Origin: Bacillota bacterium
Lineage (GTDB): Bacteria; Bacillota; Sulfobacillia; Symbiobacteriales; Symbiobacteriaceae
Length of the DNA stretch: 13,748 nucleotides
Assembly: GCA_028287415.1 (NCBI GenBank)
Contig: JAQBPS010000192.1
Location: forward strand, 1-13,748
Direction of reading: 5' to 3'
A program made the translations under genes and the position numbers. This document shows positions 6,223 to 13,631 of this stretch, piece by piece. The notes beneath the pieces were generated by a model. It ran no database searches and was not told the origin of the DNA. It saw only the letters and a program-made list of their open reading frames with translations. Position 1 is the first letter of the stretch, and every line of letters starts with the position of its first letter.

Positions 6223-7524
6223 TTACTCTTGCGAATTCGGGCCTCCGGGGGGCTTCTCGTCGCCCTGCGGGGGCCGCTCGCCACCCCGACGCCGGCGGTT
6301 GCGGGAGCGTGTCTGCTCCTTGCCGCCCTCCTGGCGCTCGTCAGCCCCGACGATGGGCAGCGGACGTGGGCCTTGAGCCTGTGGGGACGGCGTCTGGTGC
6401 ACGGGCGTTCCGGTGCGCTGCTGGGGTGGCTGTCCGGGCTGCCCTACCTGCTGCTGTGGGCGGAAGGGCTGCGGCCGGCCCTGCTGGTCACGCTCGGCAC
6501 CACCTTCAGGCCTTGGCTGGACCTGCTGCGGCCGGGACTGACGACGCTCCGGCCCCTGCTGGAATTGCCGTTCGCCCTGTGGCCTGGGCTCGCCCTCCCG
6601 TCGCGGCTGGCCTTGAGCTCGTGATGGCTGCCCTTGTGGCCGTGCCCCACCTTGCTGCCTCGGTGGCTGGCGGTCGGTGCGCTCGGGCGCCCGCTCTGCA
6701 CGTGCCAGCGGCTTTTCCATGAGGCCCGCAGCTTTGGCGATGCGTGCGCTGACACCACTGGCGTGCGGGCTGCGAATACCGATCGCCGGCACAAGCCTGT
6801 CCTCCAGCTCCTCAAGGTCGGCTCCCGCCTCCACCAGTGCGGGCGGCACATAACCCGGCGCCAGGGTCGGGTCCTTTTTGGCCGCCTCGTATGTCTCCTG
6901 CTCGTACCGCAGGCAGCACATCAGCCGGCCGCAGAGACCAGAAATTTTGGAGGGGTTCAGCGATAAGTTCTGATCCTTCGCCATGCGGATCGAGACCGGC
7001 GCAAAGTCACCCAGGAAACTTGTGCAGCACAGAATCCGGCCACAAGGGCCAATGCCGCCCAGCAGTTTCGCTTCATCCCTGACGCCGATCTGGCGCATCT
7101 CAATCCGGGTGCGGAAAACGCCGGCAAGGTCCCGCACCAGTTCCCGAAAATCCACGCGGCCTTCTGCCGTGAAATAGAAGATGATCTTCGAGCCATCAAA
7201 TGTGTATTCGACATCGACCAGCGTCATCTCGAGAGCGTGGCTCTCGATCTTTTTCTGGGCGACGGAAAAGCCCTCTTTCTCTTTCCGCTTGTTCTCGGTG
7301 GCGACAACGGCGTCTTTCTCGTTGCCGATTCGCAGCACCCTTTTCAGTGGCTGGACGACCTGATCCTCAGTGACATCCTTGGGCCCTACGGCCACCTCGC
7401 CGTATTCTACACCCCGGGCGGTCTCAACGACCACCTTTGCGCCTGCGGCGATCGGGTACTCGGCCGGGTCAAAGTAGTACACTTTGCCCGCTTTCTTAAA
7501 GCGCACACCTACCACGCGGATCAT
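6223..7524 (-). CDS. ricT: RicT/YaaT (PSP1 domain) Fe-S protein with a long Gln/Arg/Pro-rich tail
   Basis: 433 residues. Residues 1-265 match YaaT/RicT, which in B. subtilis forms the RicA-RicF-RicT complex carrying [4Fe-4S] clusters and directs RNase Y mRNA maturation, affecting sporulation, biofilm and competence. Conserved Cys motifs are present: GPCGRILCC (C161, C166, C167) and GLCGRLMCC (C198, C203, C204). From about residue 275 to 433 the chain is low-complexity, rich in Q, R, P and G, and ends in a basic RSRNRRRRGG stretch; B. subtilis YaaT (about 275 residues) lacks this. The AAGGAGGTGA site just before ATG 7524 is nearly perfect. It follows holB in conserved order, with a possible promoter of its own in the 104-nt gap. 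Neither RicA nor RicF is in the window. Confidence 0.94.
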   Translation of the reverse strand: MIRVVGVRFKKAGKVYYFDPAEYPIAAGAKVVVETARGVEYGEVAVGPKDVTEDQVVQPLKRVLRIGNEKDAVVATENKRKEKEGFSVAQKKIESHALEMTLVDVEYTFDGSKIIFYFTAEGRVDFRELVRDLAGVFRTRIEMRQIGVRDEAKLLGGIGPCGRILCCTSFLGDFAPVSIRMAKDQNLSLNPSKISGLCGRLMCCLRYEQETYEAAKKDPTLAPGYVPPALVEAGADLEELEDRLVPAIGIRSPHASGVSARIAKAAGLMEKPLARAERAPERTDRQPPRQQGGARPQGQPSRAQGQPRREGEPRPQGERQFQQGPERRQSRPQQVQPRPEGGAERDQQGRPQPFRPQQQVGQPGQPPQQRTGTPVHQTPSPQAQGPRPLPIVGADERQEGGKEQTRSRNRRRRGGERPPQGDEKPPGGPNSQE

Positions 7525-7576
7525 CCGGTCACCTCCTTGCCCAGCAGCACCAGACGCTGCGAGGGCACTATCGTTG

Positions 7577-7606
7577 AGTATAGACTTCGAACGTCCCAAA
7601 AAGCAA
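7577..7606 (-). promoter_or_regulatory. Candidate promoter of ricT
   Basis: Minus strand TTGCTT (7601-7606), 18-nt spacer, TATACT (7577-7582), about 53 nt before the ricT start and just after holB. Good -10, moderate -35. Confidence 0.5.
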
Positions 7607-7628
7607 GTTATGTTGGCAAGCGCTACAA

Positions 7629-8648
7629 TTACAGACTGGCGATCATTTCCAGCGCAGCGGCCTCCCGCAGTCGGAGCAGGAGCACGTCCACCACCAGACG
7701 TACATTGGCGTTCCGCTGGAGCTGGCCTCGGGCATCCGTCACCGCCGTCAGCATGGTGAGCAGGTTGCCTGGCCCGAATGCTCGTGCCAGCGACCGCACC
7801 ACGGCGAGCCGGTCCATGTTGATCAGGAGCTGTTCCGAACCCGTCTGCGCCATCAACAGTGCGTCGCGCAACCACACAGTCAACAGTTCTAACCAGTCAT
7901 CGAGGTGCTCCTTCTGCTTCTCAAGCGCCTCACCCCTGCCGAGCAGGTCGAAGTCATCCAGTTCGTGAAGCCGCTGCAACAGGTCACTGGTCTCGTCACG
8001 ACGTTGTGCCACCCCGGCGTCCTGTGCCAGCGCCAGCGCCCTGCCGATGCTCCCACCCGACAACGATGCTGCGAGGCGCGCCGCCCCCGATTCGATGCCG
8101 GTCTGTGCAAGCACTGCGTGCGCCACGTCATCCGGGCTGAGGGGAGTGAAGTTCACCACCTGACAGCGTGAAATGACGGTAGGCAGCACCCCCGACAGAT
8201 TGTGCGTGAGCAGGATCAAAACGGCGTAGGCCGGCGGCTCCTCCAGCAACTTCAACAGCCGATTTCCCGACTCTGCGTTCATGCGGTCAGCACCGTCGAT
8301 CACGGCCACGCGGAACCGTCCCTCATTTGGACGGGCATACATATCGCTCTGGAGTTCCCGCACCTGGTCAGTCTTGATGAACCGCCCGTCCGGTGCCACG
8401 ACCGCCAGGTCCGGGTGTACGGGTGATGATGCGGTGATCTTACGGCAAGCAGCGCAAGTGTCGCACGCGCTGCCATCCGGCTGTGGCGAAAGGCAATTGA
8501 GCGCCTTGGCCAGTTCCAGCGCCACGGTTCGCTTTCCGACCCCCTGAGGGCCAGAAAAGAGATATGCGTGCGCTACCTTACCGGTGGTAACTGCGTGCCG
8601 CAGCAGTCGCACTGCCAGGGGTTGCCCGATAATGGCCGCCCAGCTCAC
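7629..8648 (-). CDS. holB: DNA polymerase III delta prime subunit (clamp loader)
   Basis: 339 residues. This is the delta prime subunit of the clamp-loader complex that places the beta clamp on DNA. An AAA+ core is visible: Walker A-like GPQGVGKRT at 33-41, zinc-binding Cys C52/C62/C65/C68 (CDTCAACRK), degenerate Walker B VAVIDGADRM (114-123), LLKLLEEPP (131-139), and the clamp-loader SRC motif (160-162). The C-terminal 170 residues are helical, as expected for the lid and collar domains. The start is GTG at 8648; AGGAGG (8657-8662) overlaps the darA stop codon, so the two are translationally close. Length and order agree with B. subtilis holB, though yaaR is missing between darA and holB. 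Confidence 0.95.
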   Translation of the reverse strand: MSWAAIIGQPLAVRLLRHAVTTGKVAHAYLFSGPQGVGKRTVALELAKALNCLSPQPDGSACDTCAACRKITASSPVHPDLAVVAPDGRFIKTDQVRELQSDMYARPNEGRFRVAVIDGADRMNAESGNRLLKLLEEPPAYAVLILLTHNLSGVLPTVISRCQVVNFTPLSPDDVAHAVLAQTGIESGAARLAASLSGGSIGRALALAQDAGVAQRRDETSDLLQRLHELDDFDLLGRGEALEKQKEHLDDWLELLTVWLRDALLMAQTGSEQLLINMDRLAVVRSLARAFGPGNLLTMLTAVTDARGQLQRNANVRLVVDVLLLRLREAAALEMIASL

Positions 8649-8660
8649 AGACGTGGCCTC

Positions 8661-8990
8661 CTAAAATTTCTCAAATCGTTCCACATCCAGGACGAAGACC
8701 GTCGCGCCCCCCACGAGAATTTCCACAGGGTAGGGGATGTAGGAGTCTGCAGGACCGCCCATCGGCGAGAGTGGCGTGACGAGTTGCTCCCGGGCACGAC
8801 ACGTATTCCTGATCAGCCCTGCAACCTGGTCGACCTGTTCATCCTCAACACCGACCAGGAGCGTCGTGTTCCCCTCGCGCAGGAACCCGCCGGTACTGGC
8901 CAATTTGGTAGCCCGGAATCCCGCCTGAGTCAAAGCCCCCAACAGCCGGTGGGAGTCCTTATCCTGAATCACCGCTACTACCAGCTTCAC
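8661..8990 (-). CDS. darA: Cyclic-di-AMP receptor, PII-like (DarA/PstA)
   Basis: 109 residues from GTG 8990, the typical length. DarA is a trimeric PII-like protein that binds cyclic di-AMP at subunit interfaces; its downstream target is not settled. It closely resembles B. subtilis YaaQ throughout: KLVVAVIQDKDS, the ligand-loop segment STGGFLREGNTTLL, VGVEDEQVD, LSPMGGPADSYIPYPVE and VGGATVFVLDVE. The AAAGGGGGT site about 8 nt upstream supports the GTG start. The frame stays open upstream across the tmk end, but without family similarity. It lies between tmk and holB as in B. subtilis; its stop TAG is part of the holB ribosome binding site. Confidence 0.95.
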   Translation of the reverse strand: MKLVVAVIQDKDSHRLLGALTQAGFRATKLASTGGFLREGNTTLLVGVEDEQVDQVAGLIRNTCRAREQLVTPLSPMGGPADSYIPYPVEILVGGATVFVLDVERFEKF

Positions 8991-9027
8991 CCACAGCCAC
9001 CCCCTTTTCGTCCTATGCAGCCACCTA

Positions 9028-9660
9028 CTACCCCCGGGGACGCGGCCTGGGCAACACCTCGTCAACGAGCCGGCGAATGTGGTCCTGAACTGACTCAACA
9101 CTACCCGAAGCATCCACCAGCTTGACTCTGCGGGGTTCGGCCCTGGCGAGATCCTGGTACGCCTCTCGGACCTGCTGATGGAACCATTCGCCCTTCTCCT
9201 CAATACGGTCAGCAGCAATCGCCGCCCGCCGCTCCCTGGCAAGCTCTGGTGCGAGATCGAGCACGATGGTCCGGTGAGGCTTGAGGGAACCGGTGGCCAT
9301 TTCGTTGATCGCTGACAGCAGCTCAAGCGGCATGCCGCCGGCATAGCCCTGGTAGACCATGCTTGAGTCGACATAACGGTCGCAGATGACGACCTTGCCG
9401 GCCTCGAGAGCCGGTCGGATCACGTTGTTGACGTGATCTGCGCGGCCGGCAGCGAATAGAAAGGCCTCCGAGATGACCGACATGCCACTGTAGGCGGGGG
9501 TCAGCAGGATGTCGCGAATCCGCTCAGCCATGGGCGTGCCGCCAGGCTCTCTTGTGAAAAGATACTCCGTACCGAGGCTCTCCAGATGTTCCAACAGCAA
9601 CTTTAACTGAGTCGATTTACCTGCGCCGTCGACGCCTTCGAACGTAATGAAAACCGCCAA
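9028..9660 (-). CDS. tmk: Thymidylate kinase (dTMP kinase)
   Basis: 210 residues from TTG 9660. Phosphorylates dTMP to dTDP for DNA synthesis. The P-loop GVDGAGKST is at 9-17, TREPGGTPMAERIR follows, the CDRYVDSS (DRY) motif is present, and the LID region carries several arginines (ARERRAAIAADR). No Arg is in the P-loop, so this is the bacterial type II arrangement. The start is chosen because AGGGAG (with the decarboxylase stop TGA) sits about 10 nt before TTG 9660, and the resulting N-terminus fits the family. A TTG at 9681, overlapping the upstream gene, is the alternative (217 residues) but has no usable binding site. Followed by darA after 37 nt. Confidence 0.95.
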   Translation of the reverse strand: MAVFITFEGVDGAGKSTQLKLLLEHLESLGTEYLFTREPGGTPMAERIRDILLTPAYSGMSVISEAFLFAAGRADHVNNVIRPALEAGKVVICDRYVDSSMVYQGYAGGMPLELLSAINEMATGSLKPHRTIVLDLAPELARERRAAIAADRIEEKGEWFHQQVREAYQDLARAEPRRVKLVDASGSVESVQDHIRRLVDEVLPRPRPRG

Positions 9661-9667
9661 GCGGTGG

Positions 9668-11074
9668 TCACTCCCTGACAACCTGGATCGAGTGTAGCTG
9701 GGGGTCGGCAGGCCCCTGCAGGTGGTACCCTGCCGCAGCGGCCTGCCTTAGATATGCTACCACATCGGCGGTTAGTTTTTCACCCGGCGCCACAACAGGA
9801 ATGCCGGGCGGGTATGGCGCCACTAGTTCGGCGGCGACTCGCCCCACAGCAGCCGCAAGGGGCAGCGACGTCTTCGGCCCGAGGTAGGCCTCCCGGGGCG
9901 TCAGCACTACCTCGGGCCACGGCGGTTCCGATGGGCGGGGCGGGGCGCCGGGACCATCGGGGAGTGCTGCCACCGCCTCCACCAGATGGTCGATGGTCAC
10001 CAGCGAATCGCCCGGTGTGAGCACCGCTAGTACGTAACCAAGCCCGGCCGACTCCATGGCCACGCCCCGCGACCACAACCACTCGGCAGCCTGAAAGCCA
10101 GTGAGGCCACGCGCCGTTACATCGATAAGCATTTTCGTCGGGTCATCCGCATGATGAATGCGAATGCCCCGCAGGGCCGCCAGGCGCTGGCGGGCCACCC
10201 GGGCCAGGTCCAGCGCCCGCTCCCACATGGTGTGGCCATGCAGTGCCAGATCCCGGCGGGCCAGGTCCAGCGAGGCCATCAGCAGGTAGGATGGGCTGGT
10301 GGACTGCACGAGCCGCAACATCTCCCGCACTCGCTGCTCCTGAAGGGCATGCCCATGGCCGAGGTGGCACATGCTTGACTGGGTCAGACTGCCACCGGTC
10401 TTATGCGTGGACTGCACCACCCCGTCGGCGCCCAGGGACAGCGCCGTTGGCGGCATTGCCGGGTGAAAGCCAAAGTGCGTCCCGTGTGCCTCATCCACCA
10501 GCGCCGGGATGCCCCATCGCCGTATCTGCTGCAGGTCAGCAGCGAGCTGGCCGGTGACCCCGTAGTACGTCGGATGTACCAGCAGCGCCGCCGCTGCCGA
10601 AGGCAATGCGGACTCCAACGAAGTCGGGTCCAGATGCGTCGCAATGTCCAGTTCCTCGTGGAATAACATACGCACCCAGGAGGGCTTTACGCCCGCGAGA
10701 ATCATCGCTCCGAGGATCGATCGGTGGGCATGCCGAGGCACCGCGAGGCAGTCGCCGGGGGCACAGGCCGCCAGAATTAGCGCTTGAAGCCCCGCCGTTG
10801 TACCCCCGACCAAAAAGAACGAACGCTCGGCATCAAAGGCATCCGCCGCTAGCGCTTGCGCCTCCGCAATGACCCCATCTGGCGCGTGCAGGTCGTCAAG
10901 TCCCGGTGCTTCCGTCAGGTCGAGTGCCAGTGCGCCTGGACCCAGGGTATCGCGCCAGGCTTCCGGGGCAGCCCGGCCCAGTTTATGCCCAGGCACATGG
11001 AGGGGGGCCTTTACCTTCTCCGCGTATGTGAGCAGCGCCTCAAACAATGGCGCCCGCCCTTGATCACGCAGCAC
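9668..11074 (-). CDS. PLP-dependent Orn/Lys/Arg decarboxylase family protein (YaaO-like)
   Basis: 468 residues from GTG 11074. A fold-type I PLP enzyme of the Orn/Lys/Arg decarboxylase family. PLP-site features: HVPGHKLG at 26-33, GGTTAGLQA at 90-98, HPTYYGVTG at 167-175, DEAHGTHFG at 194-202, and the Schiff-base lysine in STHKTGGSLTQ (K225). The C-terminal part (about 380-468) fits the family's small domain. The true substrate (lysine, arginine or ornithine) cannot be told; in B. subtilis the yaaO product is of unclear function. GGAAGGAG 9 nt before GTG 11074 decides the start; a longer frame to 11161 runs through an intergenic hairpin and is unlikely. It directly precedes tmk as in B. subtilis, its stop overlapping the tmk ribosome binding site. 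Confidence 0.92.
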   Translation of the reverse strand: MLRDQGRAPLFEALLTYAEKVKAPLHVPGHKLGRAAPEAWRDTLGPGALALDLTEAPGLDDLHAPDGVIAEAQALAADAFDAERSFFLVGGTTAGLQALILAACAPGDCLAVPRHAHRSILGAMILAGVKPSWVRMLFHEELDIATHLDPTSLESALPSAAAALLVHPTYYGVTGQLAADLQQIRRWGIPALVDEAHGTHFGFHPAMPPTALSLGADGVVQSTHKTGGSLTQSSMCHLGHGHALQEQRVREMLRLVQSTSPSYLLMASLDLARRDLALHGHTMWERALDLARVARQRLAALRGIRIHHADDPTKMLIDVTARGLTGFQAAEWLWSRGVAMESAGLGYVLAVLTPGDSLVTIDHLVEAVAALPDGPGAPPRPSEPPWPEVVLTPREAYLGPKTSLPLAAAVGRVAAELVAPYPPGIPVVAPGEKLTADVVAYLRQAAAAGYHLQGPADPQLHSIQVVRE

Positions 11075-11149
11075 AATAGGCGACTCCTTCCTGATCGTGA
11101 CAAATCTATTCGACAAGTGAACAGTGTTTCCCTTTTCGATTAATATGCA

Positions 11150-11180
11150 GCAACCCTGCACCGGTCAGGCGCAGGGTTGC
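11150..11180. repeat. Strong hairpin between dnaI and the yaaO-like gene
   Basis: A perfect 10-bp inverted repeat, GCAACCCTGC (11150-11159) and GCAGGGTTGC (11171-11180), with an 11-nt loop, placed 9 nt after the dnaI stop. On the minus strand no T-run follows, only TGCATATTAATC, so it is either a weak terminator, an mRNA 3'-end stabiliser or an attenuator. Confidence 0.5.
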
Positions 11181-11189
11181 TTTACTCAG

Positions 11190-12206
11190 TTACTGGTGCG
11201 CCCTACGACGGCGGAGGATCCAGCGAATATCGTCGCCCCGCAGCAGCAGCACTTCAAAGCCGTTCAACAGGCGGGAAGCGATGCGGGGGCCATAGGCGTC
11301 AGCGAGCTCCTGCGGCGTCAAGTTGGTAGAAACAATCATGGGCATGGATCGGTTCATGCGATGATTGATGATGTTGAACAGTTCCTGAGCGACAAACTCG
11401 GTCACCTTTTCGGCGCCCAGGTCGTCCAGGATGATGAGATCGGCGTCCAGCAGCCTTTGCAGGCCCTCCCGGTACTTCTCTTCGTCCTCAAACTTGTGGA
11501 GGCGCAGCAGATCAAGGAACTCCGAGAAGGTGAAGTACACAACCGTGCGGTGAGCCTCAACCGCCACATTGCCGATGGCCGTTGACAGGAATGTCTTGCC
11601 CCTGCCCACATCACCGGTGAGCAGCAGGCTCTCTTCCTGGGTGCCCTTGGCGACCCGGCTGGCGTAGCCCTTTCCGTACTCGACGACCTTGGCCATATAA
11701 TCGCGGTCCTCGGAGGGGTAGACCGTGAGATCGAACCGGCCGAAGGTCTGCTCGCGCATGTGCCCGGCGATGCCGGCCGCCCGGTAAAGGTCGTCGATCT
11801 CCTCCTGGATGAGGCACTGGCACTTTTTCGCCGGATGCACCGTGTCGGGGCCGGCCACCTCTGGCTGGAGCCAGCCGGTATTCTTGCAGATCGGGCAGTC
11901 CCACCGGACGTCCAGTTCATCAGGATTGATTCGGTGCCGCTCCAGCAGTGCACGCCGCTCCGCGGAGAGCTCCAGGGACCAAGCTTGCAACTCCTCAAAG
12001 CTCTTGTTGAACCTGGTGGGAACGCGGAGCATGAGGCGTGCCAGGTCAAGGCCTACCTCTGACTGCAGCGCCTTGATCTCGGCAAGCCGTGGGATTCGCT
12101 GAAAAATCGCAGACTCCCGGCTGTCGCGTTCCTGCTCAAGCTGCCGGATGCGCGCCTCCCGACGCCGGGCTCGCTCAGTCGCTAAACTTCTTATAGATGT
12201 GATCAT
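11190..12206 (-). CDS. dnaI: Primosomal helicase loader DnaI (DnaC/IstB-like AAA+ ATPase)
   Basis: 338 residues from ATG 12206. Loads the replicative helicase at the origin and at restarting forks. The N-terminal 100 residues are helical and charged (likely coiled coil) and probably contact the helicase. A zinc-binding set CPIC (C104/C107) and CQC (C129/C131) follows, then the AAA+ domain: Walker A GDVGRGKT at 198-205, Walker B LIILDDLG at 257-264, sensor I STN (293-295), and the box VII arginine segment PRIASRL (307-313). ATG 12206 has AAGGATGA upstream; ATG 12218 is possible but too close to that site. The first 32 bp overlap the end of the DnaD-like gene, pointing to translational coupling. 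Confidence 0.93.
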   Translation of the reverse strand: MITSIRSLATERARRREARIRQLEQERDSRESAIFQRIPRLAEIKALQSEVGLDLARLMLRVPTRFNKSFEELQAWSLELSAERRALLERHRINPDELDVRWDCPICKNTGWLQPEVAGPDTVHPAKKCQCLIQEEIDDLYRAAGIAGHMREQTFGRFDLTVYPSEDRDYMAKVVEYGKGYASRVAKGTQEESLLLTGDVGRGKTFLSTAIGNVAVEAHRTVVYFTFSEFLDLLRLHKFEDEEKYREGLQRLLDADLIILDDLGAEKVTEFVAQELFNIINHRMNRSMPMIVSTNLTPQELADAYGPRIASRLLNGFEVLLLRGDDIRWILRRRRAHQ

Positions 12207-13200
12207 AGTACTTATCATCCTTCTTCTCGCGCTGCAGGAAGACGTTGCTCTTGCTCGGTGGGCGACGGCTGCGGTTTTCCGCGGCCGGTTCGGCGGGGCT
12301 GCTGCGGCGCTTGTGTTCAACGAGCACCTGATCCACGTCAGACAGGCTCTTTACGCCCTGCTGCTGCCAGGACTCAAGCACCCGGTTGATGTACTGCAGC
12401 GGGTTGCGGCTGCCTGCCGCCTCCTCACCCGCCCGGATGATCACTTCATTACTGAATCCCCATTCATCCGTCCACCGGTCGAGCAGGCCCTGCTCGGCAC
12501 CGGTAAGCTGCCGCTTCAGGCCGAGGTACTGGATGATGGCCTTGTGCTTCCCCGACGCCCTGCGGTAGCGCTGCACGTAGGCTTCCGCCTCGTCAGGTGT
12601 CCGCACACCCTCCTCGAACCACTGCTTAGCGATCTGGTTGAGGTAGCTCATGCGGGTGACCCCCAGGCGCTGCCCTTCCCGGATCACCGCCTGGACCATC
12701 TCGGTGTCAAATGCGAAGGTGGAACTCCAATCCTGGATGTCCAGCACTTCGCGGTCTGACAGGGGTCTCCCCAGCAGCCGCTCGGCTGCCAGCAGCGACG
12801 GGTCAGAGACGCCGCCGGCGGCGACCTCCTCCTCGTACTGCTCCCGATAATGCTCCCAGATCGCCCGTAACCTGGAGAAGAGCGGTATCAACGAGAAGAT
12901 GATCTGCTCACCCTCATCCTCACTCCGCACGAGGTCCTTCTGCTCAAGGTCAACAATTAGGAGTCGGAGTTGGTCAAAGTACTCCGGATTGGCCTTCCGC
13001 GAAATCGTATAGGCGCCGAATGCGCTCTCGCCCGACCCGCCGACGCAGGCCAGAATGGCGTACATCTTGCCGATGGTGTCGTAGTCCAGGCCTAGATCGG
13101 CCGTATAGTCAAACAGCATACGGGGGATATTGACGAACCCCCGCTTTACCCATGCCTGCAGAAAATCGACTTCGCCAGTCCCAAAGGTGCCACGGGACAT
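12175..13200 (-). CDS. DnaD/DnaB-like replication initiation protein
   Basis: 341 residues. Residues 1-115 resemble the winged-helix domain of DnaD/DnaB proteins. Two tandem copies of the DnaD C-terminal domain follow, at about 142-213 and 227-295, each ending in the hallmark YxxxIxxxW: YLNQIAKQW (186-194) and YINRVLESW (270-278). The tail is basic and ends in a Lys/Tyr-rich stretch (KKDDKYYDHIYKKFSD), common for these proteins. DnaD and DnaB bridge DnaA and the helicase loader during initiation in Firmicutes; two C-terminal domains recall B. subtilis DnaB (the initiation protein), whose gene is also followed by dnaI. ATG 13200 follows AAAGGGGGGG. A longer in-frame start at about 13290 has no binding site. 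It overlaps dnaI by 32 bp. Confidence 0.87.
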   Translation of the reverse strand: MSRGTFGTGEVDFLQAWVKRGFVNIPRMLFDYTADLGLDYDTIGKMYAILACVGGSGESAFGAYTISRKANPEYFDQLRLLIVDLEQKDLVRSEDEGEQIIFSLIPLFSRLRAIWEHYREQYEEEVAAGGVSDPSLLAAERLLGRPLSDREVLDIQDWSSTFAFDTEMVQAVIREGQRLGVTRMSYLNQIAKQWFEEGVRTPDEAEAYVQRYRRASGKHKAIIQYLGLKRQLTGAEQGLLDRWTDEWGFSNEVIIRAGEEAAGSRNPLQYINRVLESWQQQGVKSLSDVDQVLVEHKRRSSPAEPAAENRSRRPPSKSNVFLQREKKDDKYYDHIYKKFSD

Positions 13201-13402
13201 TCGTGCCCCCCCTTTCCCCACTTTGTGAGGACGTCGGTCGCCGACTCCACCGTTTCTCCGCCCAGTCGGGCAATTCCTGCCCCTGTCCATGAAGGGAAGG
13301 GATTTTATGGAAGTCGAAATGTGTCGACACCCAATGATTCGGCTTCGGGGTGCGTTCTCCCTCGCGTGTTTTGAGGGGAAACCTGTCCAGATGCGCGGCA
13401 AG

Positions 13403-13426
13403 CCGTGGAAGCTACATCCGACTAAG
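13403..13426. repeat. Decayed third copy of the repeat core
   Basis: CCGTGGAAGC (13403-13412) matches copy A (13527-13536) exactly, and in both places a hairpin with the same CCACCGC stem follows after 21-22 nt. The rest is diverged. Confidence 0.4.
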
Positions 13427-13456
13427 CGAAAAAAGCCACCGCATGTGGCGGTGGCT
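13427..13456 (-). terminator. Intrinsic terminator upstream of the DnaD-like gene
   Basis: Minus strand: stem AGCCACCGC/GCGGTGGCT, 5-nt loop, followed directly by TTTTTT (9-bp perfect stem, 13434-13442 with 13448-13456). It would end transcription arriving from the right and isolate the replication operon. Confidence 0.75.
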
Positions 13457-13464
13457 GTCTCCGT

Positions 13465-13557
13465 GCCGCTTGGCGGAACGGGTGCGGCTTTTGCTTCGGC
13501 TCTCAGCGCTCGAGTCTGCGCCCCGACCGTGGAAGCAGGTCGCTTGCATGACGAAAA
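13465..13557. repeat. Repeat module copy A (93 bp)
   Basis: Aligns without gaps to 13656-13748 at a fixed offset of 191 bp, by hand 74 of 93 positions identical. The best-kept core is GTGGAAGCAGGTCGCTT (13529-13545), itself a small inverted repeat (AAGC/GCTT). It begins at a GCCGC/GCGGC inverted repeat and ends at the hairpin 13554-13580. Confidence 0.8.
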
Positions 13558-13580
13558 CCACCGCTTGTGGCGGTGGTTTT
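13554..13580. terminator. Bidirectional hairpin, probable terminator
   Basis: AAAACCACCGC (13554-13564) and GCGGTGGTTTT (13570-13580) form a perfect 11-bp stem with a TTGTG loop. T-runs flank it on both strands, so it could end transcripts in either direction. It is nearly the same as the hairpin at 13434-13456. Confidence 0.65.
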
Positions 13581-13631
13581 CTCGATAAATAGTTTAGGCG
13601 GCGACCTACTCCGTTCGCCTTGTCAAACCCC

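Noticed and set aside
9661..9681. tmk start at TTG 9681
   Set aside because: It overlaps the yaaO-like gene and has no binding site at proper spacing, while TTG 9660 has AGGGAG upstream and gives the usual N-terminus.
13289..13588. 99-codon plus-strand frame upstream of the DnaD-like gene
   Set aside because: It reads through repeat copy A and two terminator-like hairpins, lacks a convincing ribosome binding site, and the differences between copies A and B fall mostly at first and second codon positions of this frame.
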